The translations under genes were made by a program, and so were the position numbers. Below the pieces are notes generated by a model. That model saw nothing but the letters and a program-made list of their open reading frames with translations, was not told the origin of the DNA and ran no database searches. Positions 6,931-18,145 of a DNA stretch of 64,000 bases are shown here, one piece after another (position 1 is the first letter of the stretch; each line of letters begins with the position of its first letter). Source of the DNA: Phaeovulum molybdatiresistens (lineage in GTDB: Bacteria > Pseudomonadota > Alphaproteobacteria > Rhodobacterales > Rhodobacteraceae); contig NZ_JAMJFX010000001.1 of the NCBI RefSeq assembly GCF_023544865.1, forward strand, positions 62,001 to 126,000. The letters are read 5' to 3'.

Positions 6931-9102
6931 ATGCAGACCACCCTTCCCCTGACCCGTGACCTTGTGCTGATCGGCGGCGGCCATACCCATGCGCTGGTGG
7001 CGCGGATGTGGGGGATGCGCCCCCTGCCCGGCGTGCGGCTGACGCTGATCAACCCGCTGCCCACGGCGGCCTATTCGGGGATGCTGCCGGGCCATGTCGC
7101 AGGCCATTACCCGCGCGAGGCGCTGCAGATCGACCTGGTGAAACTGGCCCGCCATGCCGGGGCGCGGCTGATCCTGGGCCGGGCCGAGGGCATCGACCGC
7201 GCCGCGCGGCTGATCCATGTGCCGGGCCGCGCGCCGATCGGCTATGACGTGGCGTCAATCGATATCGGCATCACCGCCGACATGCCCGCCCTGCCGGGCT
7301 TTGCCGACCATGCCGTGCCCGCCAAACCGCTGGATGCCTTTGCCGATCGCTGGGCGGCCTTTGCCGAAGCGCCCGGCCCCGGCCGGCGCGTTGCGGTCAT
7401 CGGCGGCGGTGTAGCGGGGGTGGAACTGGCGCTGGCCGCCGCCCACCGGCTGGGCCCGGGGGCCGAGGTGACCGTGCTGGAGGCCGGGCCCGTCGCGCTG
7501 TCGGCGCTGGGGGCGGGGGCGCGGCGGCGGATGCTGGCCCATTGCGCGCGGCTGGGGGTGCGGCTGCGCCCCGATGCGCCGGTGGTGGCGCTGCGCCCGG
7601 GCGCGGTGGTGCTGCGCGGCGGGGCCGAGGTCGCGGCCGATTTCATCATCGGCACCGGCAGCACCCGGCCCGCGGGCTGGCTGGGCGACACCGGGCTGGA
7701 CCTGACCGATGGGTTCGTCACGGTCGATGAAACACTGCGCAGCAGCGACCCGGCGATCTTTGCCGCGGGCGACATCGCCCATATGGCACATGCCCCGCGC
7801 CCCAAGGCGGGGGTGTTCGCCGTGCGCCAGGCACCGGTGCTGCTGCACAATCTGACCGCGGCGCTGTCGGGCGGGGGCCTGCGCGCCTACCGACCGCAGC
7901 GCGATTATCTGAAACTGGTGTCCACCGGCGACAAGCGGGCGGTGGCCGACAAATGGGGCCTGCCGCTGAACGGGGCCTGGCTGTGGCGCTGGAAGGACCG
8001 GATCGACCGGCGCTTCATGGCGATGGTGCATGACCTGCCCGCGATGGCGCCGCCGCCCTTGCCCGCGCCTGTGGCCCTGGGCCTGCGCGAGGAACTGGCC
8101 GGCAACAAACCGCTGTGCGGCGGTTGCGGGGCCAAGATGGGACGCGCGGGGCTGGCCGCCGCGCTGGCCGCCCTGCCCGTGCCGCAGCGCGCCGATGTGC
8201 TGGCCGGGGCGGGCGATGATGCCGCCGTGCTGCGCCATGGCGCGGGGCGGCAGGTGATCACCACCGACCATGTCCGCGCCTTCATCGAGGATCCCTGGCT
8301 TCTGGCGCGGATCGTCGCGATCCATGCGATGGGCGACATCTGGGCGATGGGCGCCCAGCCACAGGTCGCGCTGGCGCAGGTGACCCTGCCGCGCCTGTCG
8401 CAGGCCCTCCAGGAACGCAGCTTGCGCGAGATCCTGGATGCCGCGGGCGCGACCTTCCGCGCCGCGGGCGCCGATCTGGTGGGCGGCCACACCAGCATCG
8501 GGGCGGAACTGACGCTGGGCTTCACGCTGACCGGCCTTGCCCCGGACCGGATCATCGATCAGGCGGGGGCGCAGCCGGGCGATGCGCTGATCCTGACCAA
8601 GCCGATCGGCACCGGCGTGATCCTGGCGGCCGAGATGATGCGCGCCGCCCCCGGTGCGGCGGTGGCGGGCGCGCTGGCCAGCATGGCCCGCCCGTCCGGC
8701 GCGGCGGCGGCGCTGCTGGCGCCGCGGGCCCGGGCGATGACCGATGTGACGGGCTTTGGCCTGGCCGGGCATCTGCTGGGGATTCTCGAAGCCTCGGGCT
8801 GCGCGGCGCGGCTGGACCTGGCCGCGATCCCGCTGCTGGCGGGGGCCGAGGCGATGTCGGCGGCGGGCCACGGATCGACCCTGCTGCCCGCCAATATCGC
8901 CGCGCTTGCGGGCCTGTGCGACAGTCCCGACACCCCGGCCGGTCGGCTATTGCATGATCCGCAGACGGCGGGGGGGCTTTTGGCCGCGGTGCCCGCCGAT
9001 CAGGCCGATGCGCTGGTGACAGCCTTGCGCGCGGGCGGCGATCCGGCGGCGGTGATCGGGCATCTGCACGCGGGCGCGCCGCATATCGCGGTCAGCGGCT
9101 GA
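6931..9102 (+). CDS. selD: selenide, water dikinase fused to an FAD/NAD(P) oxidoreductase
   Basis: About 723 aa. Residues 1-380 are a type II NADH-dehydrogenase-like flavoprotein with two Rossmann motifs (LIGGGHTHAL near 15 and VIGGGVAGVE near 165) and the AAGDIAHMA FAD motif. Residues 390-723 are SelD: CGGCGAKMG (Cys396 and Cys399), then GDDAAV, HAMGDIWAMGA, VGGHTSIGAE and DVTGFGLAGHL. SelD makes selenophosphate from selenide and ATP. Start taken at 6931 because GGAG sits 6 nt upstream; ATGs at 6928 and 6907 are in frame. It converges on selU with an 11-nt overlap. The fused oxidoreductase may keep selenium reduced or channel it; that is inference. Confidence 0.92.
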   Translation: MQTTLPLTRDLVLIGGGHTHALVARMWGMRPLPGVRLTLINPLPTAAYSGMLPGHVAGHYPREALQIDLVKLARHAGARLILGRAEGIDRAARLIHVPGRAPIGYDVASIDIGITADMPALPGFADHAVPAKPLDAFADRWAAFAEAPGPGRRVAVIGGGVAGVELALAAAHRLGPGAEVTVLEAGPVALSALGAGARRRMLAHCARLGVRLRPDAPVVALRPGAVVLRGGAEVAADFIIGTGSTRPAGWLGDTGLDLTDGFVTVDETLRSSDPAIFAAGDIAHMAHAPRPKAGVFAVRQAPVLLHNLTAALSGGGLRAYRPQRDYLKLVSTGDKRAVADKWGLPLNGAWLWRWKDRIDRRFMAMVHDLPAMAPPPLPAPVALGLREELAGNKPLCGGCGAKMGRAGLAAALAALPVPQRADVLAGAGDDAAVLRHGAGRQVITTDHVRAFIEDPWLLARIVAIHAMGDIWAMGAQPQVALAQVTLPRLSQALQERSLREILDAAGATFRAAGADLVGGHTSIGAELTLGFTLTGLAPDRIIDQAGAQPGDALILTKPIGTGVILAAEMMRAAPGAAVAGALASMARPSGAAAALLAPRARAMTDVTGFGLAGHLLGILEASGCAARLDLAAIPLLAGAEAMSAAGHGSTLLPANIAALAGLCDSPDTPAGRLLHDPQTAGGLLAAVPADQADALVTALRAGGDPAAVIGHLHAGAPHIAVSG

Positions 9103-10150
9103 CCAGCTGCAACGCCGCCTGCGCCACCTGCCGCGCCAGCGCGGGCAGCGCCACGGGCGACAGATCATCGGCCGCAACCACCACATCGCGCCCATCGGCA
9201 TGGCGCGCGCGGTGCTTTTCATAGCGCGGGTCGTAATGGCGGCGCATCAGGTCCAGCGCCAGCGGTTCAAGCGCGCGCTGATCGGCCAGCGACAGCCAGT
9301 CGGCGATTACCTCGGCGGGGTGCAGCGGGCGCAGCCGGGCCAACGTGTCGCGCAGCCGCGCGTCATCCCCCGCGACATCGGCATAGGCGCGCGCCAGATA
9401 GGCCGCGCGCGCCGCCGCCGGCACCGCCAGGCGCACGCGCGGGGCCGCACAGATCGCCTGCCACAGCCCGCGCGGCACGCTGACCGCACCGATGCGGGAA
9501 CTTTCCGCCTCGACCAGAACGGGGCGGGACGGGTCCAGCCGCGCCAACGCCAGCGCCAGCCGCCCCTCAAAGGCCTTCTGGCTGGGCTGGCCGCCCGGCA
9601 TCGCGCCAAACAGGCTGCCGCGATGGTTGGCCAGACCTTCCAGATCAATCACCTGATGCCCGGCTTCGGCGCACAGCTGCAGCAGTTCGGTCTTGGCCGA
9701 TCCGGTATTGCCATCCAGCACCACCACCGGCGCGCGAACCGGGGCTGCCACAGCCTCGACCACCAGCCGACGCCAGCTTTTGTAGCCGCCCTCAACCAGC
9801 TCGGCGCGCCAGCCCACCTGCCGCAGGATTGTTGCGAACGACCCCGACCGCTGCCCGCCGCGCCAGCAATAGACCAGCGGACGCCAGCCCCCGGTCCGGT
9901 CGGCCAGCGGCCCCAGCAGATGGCGCGCGGCATTCTGTGCCACCAGCGCCGCGCCGATCTTGCGCGCATCGAACGGCGACACCTGTTTATAGATCGTGCC
10001 CACGCGGGCACGTTCCTCATTGTCCAGCACCGGCAGGTTGATCGCGCCGGGAATGTGATCCTCGGCATATTCGGCGGGCGAGCGCACGTCGATGATCTGA
10101 TCAAATCCCAGCGCGTCCGCGTCCAGCACCGACCCAAGAACAAGGCCCAT
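9092..10150 (-). CDS. mnmH: tRNA 2-selenouridine synthase
   Basis: 352 aa (also called SelU/YbbB). The N-terminal rhodanese domain carries the catalytic Cys95 in YCWRGGQRSG; the C-terminal half has a P-loop GNTGSAKT (147-154). It converts 2-thiouridine to 2-selenouridine (via a geranylated intermediate) at the wobble base of Lys, Glu and Gln tRNAs using selenophosphate from SelD, whose gene faces it. Its ATG directly follows the TGA of the L,D-transpeptidase gene, so the two are co-transcribed. Confidence 0.93.
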   Translation of the reverse strand: MGLVLGSVLDADALGFDQIIDVRSPAEYAEDHIPGAINLPVLDNEERARVGTIYKQVSPFDARKIGAALVAQNAARHLLGPLADRTGGWRPLVYCWRGGQRSGSFATILRQVGWRAELVEGGYKSWRRLVVEAVAAPVRAPVVVLDGNTGSAKTELLQLCAEAGHQVIDLEGLANHRGSLFGAMPGGQPSQKAFEGRLALALARLDPSRPVLVEAESSRIGAVSVPRGLWQAICAAPRVRLAVPAAARAAYLARAYADVAGDDARLRDTLARLRPLHPAEVIADWLSLADQRALEPLALDLMRRHYDPRYEKHRARHADGRDVVVAADDLSPVALPALARQVAQAALQLVSR

Positions 10151-10774
10151 TCAGTAAACCGTGACCTTGGTGCCCAGATCGACCTGATCGTAAAGCGCGA
10201 TCACATGGTCGTTGACCATGCGGATGCAGCCATTCGACACCGCGCGACCGATCGATTCCGGTTCCGTCGTGCCATGGATGCGGATCGCCGTGTCCCGCCC
10301 GTTCTGATAGAGATAAAGTGCCCGTGCCCCCAGCGGGTTCTTCGGCCCGCCCGGCATGCCATCGGCATATTTCGCATAGCGCGCCGGGTTGCGCGCGATC
10401 ATCTGCGGCGTGGGCTTCCAGCGGGGCCATTCGACCTTGCGGCCGACCTCGGCCTCGCCGCGAAAGACCAGTTCGGCGGTGCCCACAGCCACGCCATAGC
10501 GCATCGCCTTGCGCCGTTCCACGATGTGATACAGGAAGAACATCTGCGACACGACGATGATCGAACCGGGCTCAAACTCCGGTTTCACGCTGACCAGCGT
10601 CGGGTAATATTGCGGGGCGATCGGCCATTGCGGCGCGGCGGCTGCGGCGGGGGATGCGCCCGCGGGCGGCGCGGGCGGGCGCACGGCCGTGCTGACCGTC
10701 TGCGCCCGCACGATGGCGGGGGCGGACAGGATCGGCAAGCTGCCAAGCGCGGCGATCAGGGCACGACGATTCAT
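10151..10774 (-). CDS. L,D-transpeptidase (YkuD family)
   Basis: 207 aa from the second of two adjacent ATGs, with GGAG 6 nt upstream. A signal peptide (MNRRALIAALGSLPILSAPAIV, ending IVRAQ) leads to a Pro/Ala linker and a YkuD domain. The catalytic signature is complete: IHGTTEPESIGRAVSNGCIRM, with the nucleophile Cys near residue 183. It forms 3-3 crosslinks or attaches proteins to peptidoglycan in the periplasm. The coupling to selU downstream seems functionally accidental. Confidence 0.9.
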   Translation of the reverse strand: MNRRALIAALGSLPILSAPAIVRAQTVSTAVRPPAPPAGASPAAAAAPQWPIAPQYYPTLVSVKPEFEPGSIIVVSQMFFLYHIVERRKAMRYGVAVGTAELVFRGEAEVGRKVEWPRWKPTPQMIARNPARYAKYADGMPGGPKNPLGARALYLYQNGRDTAIRIHGTTEPESIGRAVSNGCIRMVNDHVIALYDQVDLGTKVTVY

Positions 10775-10856
10775 CATCCACTCCAGACGGTTACAAAGGC
10801 AGGCTAGCAAAGCAGGCCTGCCTTCTCAACCGCCCGCGCGCGGCATGGTTCCGAAA

Positions 10857-11060
10857 TTACTGGAACGCGCAGCCCGACTTGACGCCGAATTTCGCCAGGA
10901 TCTTGGCGGCGGGGCAGAAGCCGGTGAAGGCCGACTGCAGCATGTTGGCGCCGACGAACACGGTCAGCCAGACGAAATTGGCGTGGACGAAATAGGTCAG
11001 CAGGACGCTGATCAGGACCATCGTCCCGGCAAAGGCAAACATCACTCGGTCAAGCGTCAT
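10857..11060 (-). CDS. DUF2892 (YgaP-type transmembrane) small membrane protein
   Basis: 67 aa with two membrane spans and the family landmarks: an N-terminal DRVMFAFAGTMVL segment and C-terminal FCPAAKILAKFGV, which matches the conserved G-x-CP pattern. Homologues are often fused or adjacent to rhodaneses and regulated by persulfide sensors. GGAG lies 7 nt upstream. Its promoter is overlapped by an SqrR/BigR-type operator. Confidence 0.85.
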   Translation of the reverse strand: MTLDRVMFAFAGTMVLISVLLTYFVHANFVWLTVFVGANMLQSAFTGFCPAAKILAKFGVKSGCAFQ

Positions 11061-11094
11061 GGCGGATCTCCGGCCAGGGGTTTCAGTTGGGGCC

Positions 11095-11133
11095 TATCTA
11101 ACATCGCGGCGAAACAAATTCAAGTTATCGAAT
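11095..11133 (-). promoter_or_regulatory. promoter of the DUF2892 gene overlapped by an SqrR/BigR-type operator
   Basis: On the minus strand TTGAAT (11123-11118) and TAGATA (11100-11095) are separated by exactly 17 nt, a good -35/-10 pair. The dyad ATTC-N8-GAAT (11118-11133) covers the -35. This spacing is the recognition sequence described for the persulfide-responsive repressor SqrR of Rhodobacter capsulatus, a BigR relative. Position over the -35 fits repression relieved by sulfide or persulfide. No sqrR gene is in the window. Confidence 0.6.
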
Positions 11134-11148
11134 ATTTATTCGGCCAGG

Positions 11149-11179
11149 TTGACCCGGCCCGGTCCCGGGTCCACTTTCC
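11149..11179 (+). promoter_or_regulatory. MerR/CueR-type copA operator-promoter
   Basis: TTGACC (-35, 11149-11154) is followed by a perfect dyad GACCCGG-N7-CCGGGTC (11151-11171). The 7-7-7 geometry overlapping the -35, with a long spacer to a weak -10 near 11174, is that of CueR/HmrR operators in front of copA in other proteobacteria. The copA ATG is 18 nt further on. The regulator gene itself is not in the window. Confidence 0.55.
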
Positions 11180-11196
11180 CCGCGAAAGGGGGCGCC

Positions 11197-13631
<2,435 letters not shown>

Positions 13632-13635
<4 letters not shown>

Positions 13636-14771
13636 CCCGCCGCCGCCATCGCCGCGACCAGATCGGCCACGCCCAGCGCAACCGGATTGCCCGCCATCGA
13701 ACTGGACCGCAGCGCGGCTTCTGCCGCCAGCGGGCGCGCCTCGGGCGCGAGGCCCTGCGCGGTCAACGGCGGCAACCCCGCATCCGAGGCCCAGCGCGCC
13801 AGCGCGTAGAACGCCGTGCCGGGTGCGGCCCGCAAGGCCCGCGCCACCATCGCCCGGACCTCGGCAATGCGGTCGGCGGCAGGGCCGGTGGCCTTGGCGG
13901 CATTGGCCTGCAGCACCGGCGCCAGCAGCACCCCGCAAATCGCCCCATGCGCCGCCCCGGTCATGCCCCCGATCGGCCCGGCCAGCCCATGCACCGCGCC
14001 CAGCCCGCCATTGGCCAGCGCCAGCCCGCCACACAAGCTGACCCAGGCGATCTGATCGCGGGCCTCGGCATCCTCATCCTCCATCAGGCGGATCAGCGCG
14101 CCAAGCCCCAGGCCGATCGCGGGCCGGGTCAGCGCATCGGTAAAGGGCGTGGCCCGGGCGGACAGGAACGGCTCAATCACCTGGGTCAGCGCATCCAGCC
14201 CCGAGGCCAGCGTCACCGCGCGCGGGCAGTGATCGGTCAACGCAGGATCGACAATCGCCAGCCGCGCCAACATCCGGTCATCGCGCAGGCTGACCTTGCG
14301 GCCATGCGCGGGCAGGCCGATGACCGCGTTCTTCGTCACCTCGGCCCCGGTGCCGGCGGTGGTCGGGATGGCGATGAAGGGCAAGGGATCGGCCTGCAGC
14401 GGCAGGCCGCGACCCACGATTTCCAGATAATCCATCGCGCCCCCGGGCGCGGGCACCAAGGCCGCCACCGCCTTGGCCAGATCCATCGCCGCCCCGCCGC
14501 CAAAGCCCACCACAAAGCCCGCGCCACAGGCCCGCGCGGCGGCAACCGCGGCCTCCAGCGTGGCCAGATCGGGCTCGGCCCGGCAGGCGAAGGTGTCAAC
14601 CGCGATGCCCTGCGCGCGCAGCCCCGCCAGCAGCCAGCCAGCCCGGCGCGCCTGGGCCCCATGCACCACAAAGCCGCGCGCGCCGAACCCCGCGATCAGG
14701 TCCGCCGCCCGGTCCGCCTCGCCCCGGCCGAACAGGATGCGGCCCGGCGCCGCGATGGAAAAGGGTGTCAT
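13632..14771 (-). CDS. iron-containing (type III) alcohol dehydrogenase
   Basis: 379 aa. NAD-binding [11 protein letters not shown] and [10 protein letters not shown] are typical of the Fe-ADH family. Metal ligands appear in ASGLDALTQ (Asp), [10 protein letters not shown] (His) and GAAHGAICG (His). The start overlaps the glpK stop by 4 nt, so it is translated with glycerol kinase; a polyol- or aldehyde-related substrate such as glycerol, dihydroxyacetone or a glycerol-derived aldehyde is inferred. Converges on copA with a 4-nt overlap. Confidence 0.85.
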
Positions 14772-16252
14772 ACCATCATCGTGGCCTGCACGGCCCGCCC
14801 CCAGCGGGCATAACGTGCCGCCCGCGTCTGTTCATCCATGCCCGGTTCAAAGCGCCGCTCCAGCGCCCAACTGCGGGCGAAGTCCTCGGCCCCGGGATAA
14901 ACCCCCGCGTGCATGCCCGCAAGCCAGGCCGCACCAAGGGCGGTGGTTTCCGTCACGCGCGGCCGGTCCACCGGCGCGCCGATGATGTCGGACAGGAACT
15001 GCATCGCCCAGTCCGAGGCCGCCATGCCGCCATCAACGCGCAGCACCCCCTGCCCCGCCCCGCCCCAATCGGCGCGCATCGCCTCCAGCAGGTCGCGGGT
15101 CTGAAACCCCACGCTTTCCAGCGCCGCCCGCGCCAGTTCGGCCGGGCCGGAATTGCGCGTCAGCCCATAGATCGCGCCGCGGCAATCAGGCCGCCAATAG
15201 GGCGCGCCAAGCCCGGTGAAGGCGGGCACCAGAACCACCGCCTGCGCGGGATCGGCGGCCTCGGCCAGGGCCTGGGTTTCGCCCGCCGCGCGGATGATCC
15301 GAAGCCCGTCGCGCAGCCATTGCACCACCGCCCCCGCGATGAAGATCGACCCTTCCAGCGCATAGGTGGGTGTGCCGTCCAGCTGATAGGCGATGGTCGT
15401 CAGCAGCCGATTGCCCGAGGCGACCCGCTGCGCCCCCGTATTCAGCAGCGCGAAACAGCCCGTGCCATAGGTCGATTTCATCATCCCCGGCGCAAGACAG
15501 GCCTGCCCCAGCGTGGCCGCCTGCTGATCACCCGCCACACCCCGGATCGGGATTTCGCACCCGAACAGATCGGCCCGCGTGACCCCGAAATCGGCGGCGC
15601 AATCGCGCACCTCGGGCAGGATCGCCATCGGGATGTCCAGAAGCCCGCAGATCTCGTCATCCCAGCGCCCGGCCCCGATGTCATACAGCATCGTGCGTGC
15701 GGCATTGGTGGCATCGGTCGCATGCACCCGCCCGCCGGTCAGCTTCCAGATCAGGAAACTGTCCACCGTGCCAAAGGCCAGCTCACCCGCCGCCGCCCGC
15801 GCCCGCGCGCCGGGAATGTGATCCAGCAGCCATTTCAGCTTGGTCCCCGAGAAATAGGGATCGCACAAAAGCCCGGTGCGCGCGGTGATCTTGGCTTCAT
15901 GGCCGGCATCGCGCAGCGCCTCGCAGATGGCAGCGGTGCGCCGGTCCTGCCAGACGATGGCATTGTGCAGGGGCTGGCCCGTCGCTCGGTCCCACAGGAT
16001 CGTGGTTTCACGCTGGTTGGTGATGCCGATTGCGGCAATATCACGCGCCTGCACGCCCGCCTTTGCGATCACGGCCCGCGCCGTGCCCGCCACGCTTGAC
16101 CACAGATCCGCCGGATCATGTTCCACCCAGCCCGGCTGCGGATAGATCTGGCGAAATTCCTCTTGTGCCACGGCCACGATCCCCAGATCCGCATCGAACA
16201 GGATGGCGCGCGACGATGTGGTTCCCTGATCGACGGCCAGGATATGGGACAT
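14768..16252 (-). CDS. glpK: glycerol kinase
   Basis: 494 aa, the usual family length. The N-terminal phosphate loop [14 protein letters not shown], the glycerol-contact GITNQRET with downstream WQDRRT, and the ATP motifs [11 protein letters not shown] and [11 protein letters not shown] are all present. It makes glycerol-3-phosphate for GlpD. Lies 115 nt downstream of glpD, separated by a hairpin repeat, and overlaps the Fe-ADH gene. No glpF facilitator is seen in this block. Confidence 0.95.
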   Translation of the reverse strand: MSHILAVDQGTTSSRAILFDADLGIVAVAQEEFRQIYPQPGWVEHDPADLWSSVAGTARAVIAKAGVQARDIAAIGITNQRETTILWDRATGQPLHNAIVWQDRRTAAICEALRDAGHEAKITARTGLLCDPYFSGTKLKWLLDHIPGARARAAAGELAFGTVDSFLIWKLTGGRVHATDATNAARTMLYDIGAGRWDDEICGLLDIPMAILPEVRDCAADFGVTRADLFGCEIPIRGVAGDQQAATLGQACLAPGMMKSTYGTGCFALLNTGAQRVASGNRLLTTIAYQLDGTPTYALEGSIFIAGAVVQWLRDGLRIIRAAGETQALAEAADPAQAVVLVPAFTGLGAPYWRPDCRGAIYGLTRNSGPAELARAALESVGFQTRDLLEAMRADWGGAGQGVLRVDGGMAASDWAMQFLSDIIGAPVDRPRVTETTALGAAWLAGMHAGVYPGAEDFARSWALERRFEPGMDEQTRAARYARWGRAVQATMMV

Positions 16253-16271
16253 GCCGGATTCCTTTCATGCT

Positions 16272-16337
16272 CTTCTTCTTGGAAAAAATACTCCCGCCGG
16301 AGGCAAGAATTTTTTGAGTATTTGGGCCAAGAAGAAG
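16272..16337. repeat. inverted pair of the 22-nt GAGTATTT/AAGAAGAAG repeat
   Basis: Two copies in opposite orientation, 16272-16293 and 16316-16337, differ at three central positions and enclose 22 nt, so the glpD-glpK mRNA can fold into a long stem. The same element occurs at 19530-19551 and 24800-24821, and in degenerate form at 28999-29021. Likely a 3'-end or mRNA-processing element that lets glpD be uncoupled from glpK. Confidence 0.7.
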
Positions 16338-16367
16338 CCCATGGGGCTTTTCGGGCCACCCCGGGGG

Positions 16368-17951
16368 TCAGCCGGGGCGGTGATCGGCCATGAAGGCGGC
16401 CAGTGCGGCGATCTGTTCGGGGGTCATGCGCAGGCCCAGCTTGCTGCGCCGCCAGATCACATCCTGGGCCGCGCGCGCCCATTCCCGGGTCATCAGCCAG
16501 CGCAGTTCCGCCTCGGTCAGGGTGGCGCCGAAGTCACGGCCCAGGTCGGCGGGCTTGCGCGCGGCGCCCAGGATCGCGCGGGCCTCGGTGCCATAAGCGC
16601 GCACCAGCCGGGCGGCCCAGTCTTCGGTCAGGAACGGATAGTCGGCCCGCAACCCCGCGATCAGCGCCGCCGCCCCGTCATGGGGAAAGTCGCCCCCCGG
16701 CAGCGGCACGCGCGCGGTCCAGTCGCCGCCCGCCCCGGGAAAGATCGGCGCCAGCTTTGCCAGCGCGCTTTCGGCCAGACGGCGGTAGGTGGTGATTTTG
16801 CCGCCGAAGACATTCAGAAGCGGCGCCCCGCCGCCCTCGCCCGGATCAAGGCCCAGCACATAGTCGCGCGTGGCCGCCGTGGCCGAACTAGCCCCGTCAT
16901 TGTAAAGCGGTCGCACCCCGGAATAGGTCCAGACGATCTGGTCCCGTGTCACCGGGCGGGCCAGGTATTGCGCGGCGAAGGCGCAGAGATAATCCTGTTC
17001 CGCCTCGGTGCATTCGGCCTGATCGGGGCGGCCCTGGTGATCCATGTCGGTGGTGCCGATCAGGGTGAAATCCCGCTCATAGGGAATGGCAAAGATGATC
17101 CGGCCATCTGTGCCCTGGAAGAAATAGCATTTGTCATGGTCGAACAGGCGGCGGGTGACGATATGGCTGCCGCGGACCAGGCGCACGCCTTGCGTGGTGT
17201 TGATGCGCAAGGTTGTGCGGATCACATCCTCAACCCAGGGGCCGGCGGCATTGACCAGCGCGCGGGCGCGATGGGTGGCCCGACCCGCGGGGCCCTCGGT
17301 CACGACATGCCACAGATCGCCGCGCCGTTCGGCGCTGATCACGCGGGTGCGCACCATGATCCGCGCCCCGCGCGCCGCCGCATCGCGCGCGTTCAGCACC
17401 ACCAGGCGCGCATCGTCGATCCAGCAATCGGAATATTCATAGGCGCGCCGGAACCGCGGCTGCAACGCCTGCCCCGCCGGATCGGTCCGCAGATCCAGCG
17501 TGCGCGTGCCCGGCAGGATGCGCCGCCCGCCCAGATGGTCATACATGAACAGCCCCAGCCGGATCAGCCAGAAGGGCCGGCGCCCCTTCATCCAGGGCAT
17601 CCCCCGCGCCAAAAGGCGCGCGGTCGGCGTATCGGCGGCAAAGCGCATCTCGGGGTGCATCGGCAGCACGAAGCGCATCGGCCAGCTGATATGCGGCATC
17701 GCCACCAGCAGGGTTTCGCGTTCCTTCAGCGCCTCGCGCACCAGGCGGAATTCGAAATATTCCAGATAGCGCAGCCCGCCGTGGAACAGCTTGGTCGAGG
17801 CCGATGAGGTCGCCTGCGCCAGATCGCCCATCTCGGCCAGCACAACCGACAGCCCCCGCCCCGCCGCATCGCGCGCGATGCCGCAGCCGTTGATGCCGCC
17901 CCCGATGATGAACAGATCGGCCACCCCATCGGCGGCGCCGGGCCCGGTCAT
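16368..17951 (-). CDS. glpD: aerobic glycerol-3-phosphate dehydrogenase
   Basis: 527 aa from the ATG at 17951, which has a perfect AGGAGGT site. A longer in-frame extension runs over the divergent promoter and is rejected. FAD-binding IGGGINGCGIARDAAGRG and the GlpD signatures SSASTKLFHGGLRYLEYFEF and FGGKITTYR are present. It oxidises glycerol-3-phosphate to dihydroxyacetone phosphate at the membrane, passing electrons to ubiquinone. Divergent from glpR. Confidence 0.95.
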   Translation of the reverse strand: MTGPGAADGVADLFIIGGGINGCGIARDAAGRGLSVVLAEMGDLAQATSSASTKLFHGGLRYLEYFEFRLVREALKERETLLVAMPHISWPMRFVLPMHPEMRFAADTPTARLLARGMPWMKGRRPFWLIRLGLFMYDHLGGRRILPGTRTLDLRTDPAGQALQPRFRRAYEYSDCWIDDARLVVLNARDAAARGARIMVRTRVISAERRGDLWHVVTEGPAGRATHRARALVNAAGPWVEDVIRTTLRINTTQGVRLVRGSHIVTRRLFDHDKCYFFQGTDGRIIFAIPYERDFTLIGTTDMDHQGRPDQAECTEAEQDYLCAFAAQYLARPVTRDQIVWTYSGVRPLYNDGASSATAATRDYVLGLDPGEGGGAPLLNVFGGKITTYRRLAESALAKLAPIFPGAGGDWTARVPLPGGDFPHDGAAALIAGLRADYPFLTEDWAARLVRAYGTEARAILGAARKPADLGRDFGATLTEAELRWLMTREWARAAQDVIWRRSKLGLRMTPEQIAALAAFMADHRPG

Positions 17952-18010
17952 GACCACCTCCTGCTGCGGAATGGGGTCAGAAGGCGCGAAATGCGCGGTT
18001 TTGTCAAATG

Positions 18011-18060
18011 TCATTTTTCGTTTATATTCGTTCATGATCGTATTCATGTATATTCGCGCA
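18011..18060. promoter_or_regulatory. AT-rich glpD/glpR intergenic region with probable GlpR operator
   Basis: In the 194-bp divergent gap this stretch is strikingly AT-rich. TATATTCG occurs twice (18023-18030 and 18049-18056, 26 bp apart) and TTCG/TTCA recur about every 10 bp. DeoR-family GlpR proteins bind arrays of such short repeats, so this is the likely operator repressing glpD and perhaps glpR until glycerol-3-phosphate is present. Confidence 0.5.
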
Positions 18061-18145
18061 TTTCTGTGCAGGTCGCGGCGCCCGCCCGCATGACAGGCCC
18101 GCGCGACGATGCGACACGGCATGCGACACAGGCGGCAGGGGGCCC

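Noticed and set aside
16272..16337. Terminal inverted repeats of an insertion sequence or miniature element
   Set aside because: Only 22 nt lie between the arms, no target duplication is visible, and single copies without a partner occur elsewhere.
17952..18122. N-terminal extension of GlpD
   Set aside because: It reads through the AT-rich divergent promoter; the ATG at 17951 has a perfect AGGAGGT site and places the FAD motif correctly.
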